A DNA stretch of 17,794 nucleotides from Clostridiaceae bacterium (lineage in GTDB: Bacteria > Bacillota > Clostridia > Oscillospirales > Acutalibacteraceae). Positions 14,612 to 17,794 of this stretch are shown here, piece by piece. Where the stretch lies: positions 1 to 17,794 of the forward strand of contig JAEDEQ010000040.1 in assembly GCA_016293225.1 (NCBI GenBank), given 5' to 3'. Each line of letters begins with the position of its first letter. Positions within the stretch are counted from its first letter, which is position 1. The notes beneath the pieces are model-generated. The model ran no database searches and was not told the DNA's origin. It saw only the letters and a list, made by a program, of their open reading frames with translations. The translations under genes and the position numbers were made by a program.

Positions 14612-15553
14612 TTATGCCTTTGCCTTGCCTGCACAGCCGAGAACATTGTTAATCTTGTGCTCAACCATGCCCTGGATTGCTTCACGGGCGGGCTTGAGAT
14701 ACTGTCTCGGGTCAAAGTGATCGGGATAAAGAGCAAAGTGCTCTCTTACGGCGGCGGTCATTGCAAGACGAAGGTCGGAGTCAATGTTAATTTTGCAAAC
14801 AGCCATTGAAGCCGCCTTGCGCAGCATTTCTTCGGGAATGCCGATAGCGTCCGGCATTTTTCCGCCGTACTTGTTGATTTTTTCAACAAATTCGGGGATA
14901 ACGGAGGAGGCTCCGTGGAGAACTATCGGGAAGCCGGGGAGCTTTTTGGAAACCTCTTCAAGAATGTCAAAGCGAAGCTGGGGCTTCTGACCGGGCTTGA
15001 ACTTGTATGCGCCGTGGCTGGTGCCGATTGCGATTGCAAGCGAGTCAACGCCGGTACGGGTTACGAAATCGTAAACCTGATCCGGGTCGGTGAAGCAGGC
15101 CTTGTCCTCGGCAACGTTAACGTCGTCCTCAATTCCGGCAAGCTGACCGAGCTCACCCTCAACAACAACGCCGTGAGCGTGTGCATAATCAACAACCCTT
15201 TTTGTCAGGGCAACATTCTCTTCATAAGGAAGGTGAGAACCGTCAATCATTACTGAGGTAAAACCGCCGTCAATGCAGCTTTTGCAGGTTTCAAAATCGG
15301 GGCCGTGGTCAAGGTGGAGAGCGATGGGAAGACCGGTCTCCTTTTCGGCGGCCTCAACAAGCTTAACAAGGTAGGTGTGGTTCGCATAGGCTCTTGCGCC
15401 CTTGGATACCTGGAGAATGAGCGGAGCATTGAGCTTTTTTGCGGCTTCGGTGATACCCTGAATAATCTCCATATTGTTGACGTTGAAAGCGCCGATGGCG
15501 TAGCCGCCCTCATAAGCGTCCTTAAACATCTGAGTTGTTGTTACTAATGGCAT
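14612..15553 (-). CDS. fba: class II fructose-bisphosphate aldolase
   Basis: This 313-residue zinc-dependent glycolytic/gluconeogenic enzyme interconverts fructose-1,6-bisphosphate with glyceraldehyde-3-phosphate and DHAP. Visible are GAFNVNNMEIIQG at the N-terminus, PIALHLDHGPDFETC with the catalytic Asp and zinc His, GGFTSVMIDGSHLPYEEN, VVEGELGQLAGIED, IAIGTSHGAYKF with a zinc His, and FPIVLHGASSVI with another. The length fits the class IIA/B enzymes of Firmicutes. The start at 15553 is set by AAAGGAG at 15563-15569, nine bases upstream. Longer upstream open frame is excluded because it runs through the promoter. It is monocistronic and converges on purB. Confidence 0.96.
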   Translation of the reverse strand: MPLVTTTQMFKDAYEGGYAIGAFNVNNMEIIQGITEAAKKLNAPLILQVSKGARAYANHTYLVKLVEAAEKETGLPIALHLDHGPDFETCKSCIDGGFTSVMIDGSHLPYEENVALTKRVVDYAHAHGVVVEGELGQLAGIEDDVNVAEDKACFTDPDQVYDFVTRTGVDSLAIAIGTSHGAYKFKPGQKPQLRFDILEEVSKKLPGFPIVLHGASSVIPEFVEKINKYGGKMPDAIGIPEEMLRKAASMAVCKINIDSDLRLAMTAAVREHFALYPDHFDPRQYLKPAREAIQGMVEHKINNVLGCAGKAKA

Positions 15554-15626
15554 AAAATAACACTCCTTTGAAAATTTGAAACAGCAGCCGGTGAAAAACA
15601 CGGGTTGCAACAGTTTTCCGTATAAG

Positions 15627-15655
15627 AGTATATCCGTTTGAACGGCTGTTGTCAA
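15627..15655 (-). promoter_or_regulatory. promoter of fba, overlapping the relE-like stop codon
   Basis: The -35 TTGACA at 15650-15655 and the -10 TATACT at 15627-15632 have a 17-base spacer. The toxin gene's TGA stop (15654-15652) lies inside the -35 hexamer. Confidence 0.85.
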
Positions 15656-16005
15656 GGTTGATTTAAGATTTCAAGCGTTCCGGCGGAATGTTTCCGTTTC
15701 AATCGCTCTTCAATGTCGGACGCACTGTAAAGAACAGCCGTCACAATTACATTATCATCTTTTAAACAATAAAAAACCGAATAATTATCTACAATCATTC
15801 TTCGCAGTCCTTTGGTTCTCCACGGTTCAAAATCAAGCGTATGAAACCTTTTGGGAAAAGAAGAAAGCTTCAGTATTCCGTCTGCAATACGATTATACTG
15901 ACTAATTGCGTTTTCCGGGGACAAAAGCGTTTCGTTAATATAGTCATATATCTGATTCATATCTGACAAGGCTTCGTCTGTAATTTTTACTTTGTATTCT
16001 TTCAT
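15652..16005 (-). CDS. RelE/ParE-superfamily toxin
   Basis: The 117-residue toxin belongs to the RelE/ParE fold, which includes ribosome-dependent mRNA interferases and gyrase poisons; which target applies here cannot be told from sequence alone. Visible features are the start KEYKVKITDEALSDMNQIYDYI, by parts YKVKIT and ALSDMNQIYDYI, then RFHTLDFEPWRTKGLRRMIV and the strand NYSVFYCLKDDNVIVTAVLY, which match the pattern of the family core. It overlaps the antitoxin gene by ATGA, giving translational coupling. The C-terminal 20 residues (KRKHSAGTLEILNQP) extend past the usual family end. Its stop codon is within the aldolase promoter. Confidence 0.9.
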   Translation of the reverse strand: MKEYKVKITDEALSDMNQIYDYINETLLSPENAISQYNRIADGILKLSSFPKRFHTLDFEPWRTKGLRRMIVDNYSVFYCLKDDNVIVTAVLYSASDIEERLKRKHSAGTLEILNQP

Positions 16006-16310
16006 GCCCGGTGACTCTTTCTAAAATTTTCAAAAGCCATTTTTGCGTCATTGGTTTTTCCGGACTCGGCATCGTCAATACCGCGCATCAGCTTATCTTC
16101 TATTTGCTGTTCTGTCATCAAATCGGCATTAACAGTATCCGGTGCTTTGGGAAGAGTAACCGAAAACGGAATACCGCCCGTGAGATATATCTGGTTCAGG
16201 TAGATATCTATCGCTGTTGACATCGGTATTCCGAGCGCAGAAAGAACCGTTTCCGCGCGCTCTTTCACAGCCGGATTGACTCTTAGATTTAAAGTTGCTG
16301 ACTTTTCCAT
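16002..16310 (-). CDS. RelB/DinJ-family antitoxin
   Basis: The 102-residue protein has a ribbon-helix-helix N-terminus (SATLNLRVNPAVKERAETVL, then GIPMSTAIDIYLNQI) followed by GGIPFSVTLP, the diagnostic RelB/DinJ stretch. The C-terminal part (about 60-102) should wrap the toxin. The start is ATG 16310 because AGGAGG at 16318-16323 is seven bases upstream. The protein should dimerise and repress its own operon, and the palindrome within the promoter is the likely site. It is the first gene of a two-gene operon with the toxin. Confidence 0.92.
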   Translation of the reverse strand: MEKSATLNLRVNPAVKERAETVLSALGIPMSTAIDIYLNQIYLTGGIPFSVTLPKAPDTVNADLMTEQQIEDKLMRGIDDAESGKTNDAKMAFENFRKSHRA

Positions 16311-16331
16311 ATAAACACCTCCTGTGGCATA

Positions 16332-16360
16332 ATTGTAACGCAAATGACGTTACTTGTCAA
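16332..16360 (-). promoter_or_regulatory. promoter and operator of the RelBE-type operon
   Basis: The -35 TTGACA at 16355-16360 and the -10 TACAAT at 16332-16337 have a 17-base spacer. The palindrome GTAACG-n7-CGTTAC at 16335-16353 fills that spacer and enters the -10. A ribbon-helix-helix repressor bound there would block RNA polymerase. Confidence 0.8.
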
Positions 16361-16420
16361 GAAAACGCTGCTATTCTTATCATAAACCGTGACATGAAAA
16401 ATATTCGCCGAAAAGCAAAC

Positions 16421-16442
16421 GGGGCGCCGAAAACGGCACCCC
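16421..16442 (-). terminator. candidate terminator of the BspA-like gene
   Basis: On the minus strand, 10 bases after the stop, GGGGTGCCG-TTTT-CGGCGCCCC forms a 9-bp stem with one T-G wobble and a four-base loop. GTTTGCTTTTC follows, a broken T-tract. Confidence 0.65.
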
Positions 16443-16452
16443 GGGGGTGTGT

Positions 16453-17794
16453 TTAATAATGCCATACACCGCACTTGCAAACCTGATTCTTTTTGAAAAG
16501 CTTCTGGAAGAACAAGGCGATTTTGAAGAAGAGCTTTTCAATGCCGCCTTTGTGGCAAGCGCAAGGGCAGTTTTCACTCGGATTGGTCGGTTCGGGCGGG
16601 TTGACAGGTTCGCCAACTTTTTCTCCGCAACTGTCGCAGTTTCCGTCGTTGTCGTTGTCGGTGTGACCGAGTGCTTTAACTATACTGTCAGTGTAGCTTT
16701 CTTTGCAAACAGAGCACATATGAATTGTATAACCGTCTGTTGTGCAGGTAGGCTCAATTGTTACATCCCATTCACCAAAAGTGTGCTCAACAAGAGGAAG
16801 AACGGAGTAATTGAAAATTTTTCCGCAGAGAGTGCAGACATCACACGAAACACCCGTGACGGTGCAGGTTGAAGCCACCTCAACATGGAAAAGGTCATGC
16901 GTTCTTGTTTCAATTACTCTTGTTTCGGATTCACCGCAGACGGAGCAGGTTCTTGTTTCCTCGCCTGCTTCGGTGCAGGTGGGTTCAGTTGTTACCGTCC
17001 AATCAGAATATCTATGCTCGCCATAATCGAACTCATCGGTATAACTATGTCCGCAGTTTTCGCAGGTATAGACTACCTTGCCCTTGTCCTGACATGTTGC
17101 TTCAAAGGTTTCTGACTGATAGCTATGTTCGATTGGTGCAACCTCACTGTCGGTATATGTATCACCGCAGATTCTGCAGGTGTGATTTGTATATCCGCTT
17201 TCAGTGCAGGTTGGGGCAACAACTTCTGAAATATATTCGTGCCCCGTTGCATCAATCGCTCTTGTTTCGGATTCACCACAGATAACGCAGGTGCTTGTTT
17301 CCTCACCCTCTGCGGTGCAGGTGGGTTCAGTTGTTACAGTCCAGTCGACAAAGGCGTGTCCATTGTCATGGGAAACGAAAGAAAAACCATTAGCGTGTGC
17401 GTATGTTTCTGCGGCGGTGTTGGAGTAGCCATAAATTGTAAAGTTTTCAACTTTTTTATTACCATCAGAGTAATATCCAAAAGCGTTGTTTCCGATATCT
17501 GTAACATTTGCGGGTATTGTTATGCTTGTTACGCCGGTGCAACCGCGAAATGCACCGTAACCTATGTATGTCACGCTGTCAGGAATCGTTACGCTTCTTA
17601 AGCCGGTGCAATTGTAAAATGTCTCATATCCTATGCTCGTCACGCTATCAGGTATTGTTATGCCCCTCAATTCGTTGCAATAGCGAAATGCATAATTACC
17701 AATGCTCGTCACGCTGTTTCCGATTGTTAGGCTTGTTAAGCCGGAGCAATCGGAAAATGCAGAATCACCAATGCTCGTCACGCTGTTTGGGATT
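16453..17794 (-). CDS. BspA-like leucine-rich-repeat surface protein, C-terminal part (runs off the window)
   Basis: Only the last 446 or so codons are present; the frame stays open to the window edge, so the N-terminus and signal peptide lie beyond 17794. Repeats of about 23 residues of the LRR_5/BspA type come first, with the pattern IPxSVTSIGxxAFxxCxxL, about five visible. They close with the usual cap, YGYSNTAAETYAHANGFSF. Six units of about 38 residues follow, each with three cysteines in the pattern PTC-xx-C-xx-CG and usually a trailing GH or H. A final CDSCGEKV and a Pro-rich linker lead to a tail with CPCACHKGG, an amphipathic/hydrophobic stretch rich in Phe, Leu and Lys, and the terminus CKCGVWHY. 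BspA-like proteins bind host or microbial surfaces; the function here is unproven. No LPxTG-type signal is present. Confidence 0.9.
   Translation of the reverse strand, partial: IPNSVTSIGDSAFSDCSGLTSLTIGNSVTSIGNYAFRYCNELRGITIPDSVTSIGYETFYNCTGLRSVTIPDSVTYIGYGAFRGCTGVTSITIPANVTDIGNNAFGYYSDGNKKVENFTIYGYSNTAAETYAHANGFSFVSHDNGHAFVDWTVTTEPTCTAEGEETSTCVICGESETRAIDATGHEYISEVVAPTCTESGYTNHTCRICGDTYTDSEVAPIEHSYQSETFEATCQDKGKVVYTCENCGHSYTDEFDYGEHRYSDWTVTTEPTCTEAGEETRTCSVCGESETRVIETRTHDLFHVEVASTCTVTGVSCDVCTLCGKIFNYSVLPLVEHTFGEWDVTIEPTCTTDGYTIHMCSVCKESYTDSIVKALGHTDNDNDGNCDSCGEKVGEPVNPPEPTNPSENCPCACHKGGIEKLFFKIALFFQKLFKKNQVCKCGVWHY
16918..17346 (-). repeat. near-identical 87-base copies within the Cys-rich repeats
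   Basis: Segments 16918-17004 and 17260-17346 are nearly identical in DNA and lie exactly 342 bases (114 codons, three protein units) apart. They encode units 4 and 1, both containing the WTVTTEPTCT-type sequence and CGESETR. A duplication of a three-unit block is the simplest explanation. Confidence 0.75.

Noticed and set aside
15554..15655. Upstream extension of the aldolase to 15655
   Set aside because: It would begin inside the -35 box, and the ATG at 15553 has an ideal ribosome-binding site and the family N-terminus.
16453..17794. LPxTG or NPxTN sorting signal linking this protein to the sortase in the window
   Set aside because: No such motif with a hydrophobic segment and positive tail is present; the C-terminus is the Cys-rich tail instead.

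Overview
The window looks like a chromosomal segment of a Clostridia-type Firmicute, most likely a gut Oscillospirales/Ruminococcaceae relative (inference). The supporting signs are a cysteine desulfurase-thiI pair, a class B sortase, a BspA-type leucine-rich-repeat surface protein, strong AGGAGG ribosome-binding sites, and many sigma-A promoters with exact 17-base spacers. No tRNA, rRNA, CRISPR array or transposase gene was seen.

Layout, left to right. 1-240 is non-coding and holds copies of a small palindromic intergenic repeat. 245-8063 is one minus-strand transcription unit: promoter at 8035-8063, cysteine desulfurase, thiI (4-thiouridine synthesis), cinA, a membrane-anchored class B sortase with a very long acidic cytoplasmic N-terminus, and a membrane-anchored SpoIID/LytB-domain protein, ending in a hairpin at 245-279. 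About 270 bases of non-coding DNA follow. Next is a minus-strand polytopic membrane protein (8435-9160) with its own promoter and terminator. An AbiE-type toxin-antitoxin pair (9493-10925) follows, apparently acquired, with its own promoter and a candidate operator. Between it and the ribosomal genes lies a structured intergenic segment (11040-11145) with a perfect 13-bp inverted repeat and a strong hairpin.

The rplM-rpsI operon (11199-12112) is followed by a divergent pair: a SIR2 deacylase (minus) and purB (plus). A bidirectional terminator separates purB from class II fructose-bisphosphate aldolase (minus). Upstream of the aldolase is a RelB/RelE-family toxin-antitoxin operon whose toxin stop codon lies inside the aldolase -35 box. 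The right edge holds the C-terminal part of a secreted BspA-like protein: leucine-rich repeats, then six cysteine-rich repeats, then a distinctive Cys-rich/amphipathic tail.

The most interesting points are three. The SpoIID-domain protein has an N-terminus that appears to be a degenerate CinA/MoCF-type domain, encoded two genes downstream of the true cinA, and it sits next to a sortase of parallel architecture. The BspA-like protein ends in a tail that may be an uncharacterised cell-envelope retention signal. The 11040-11145 segment may encode a small RNA or be a mobile-element relic.
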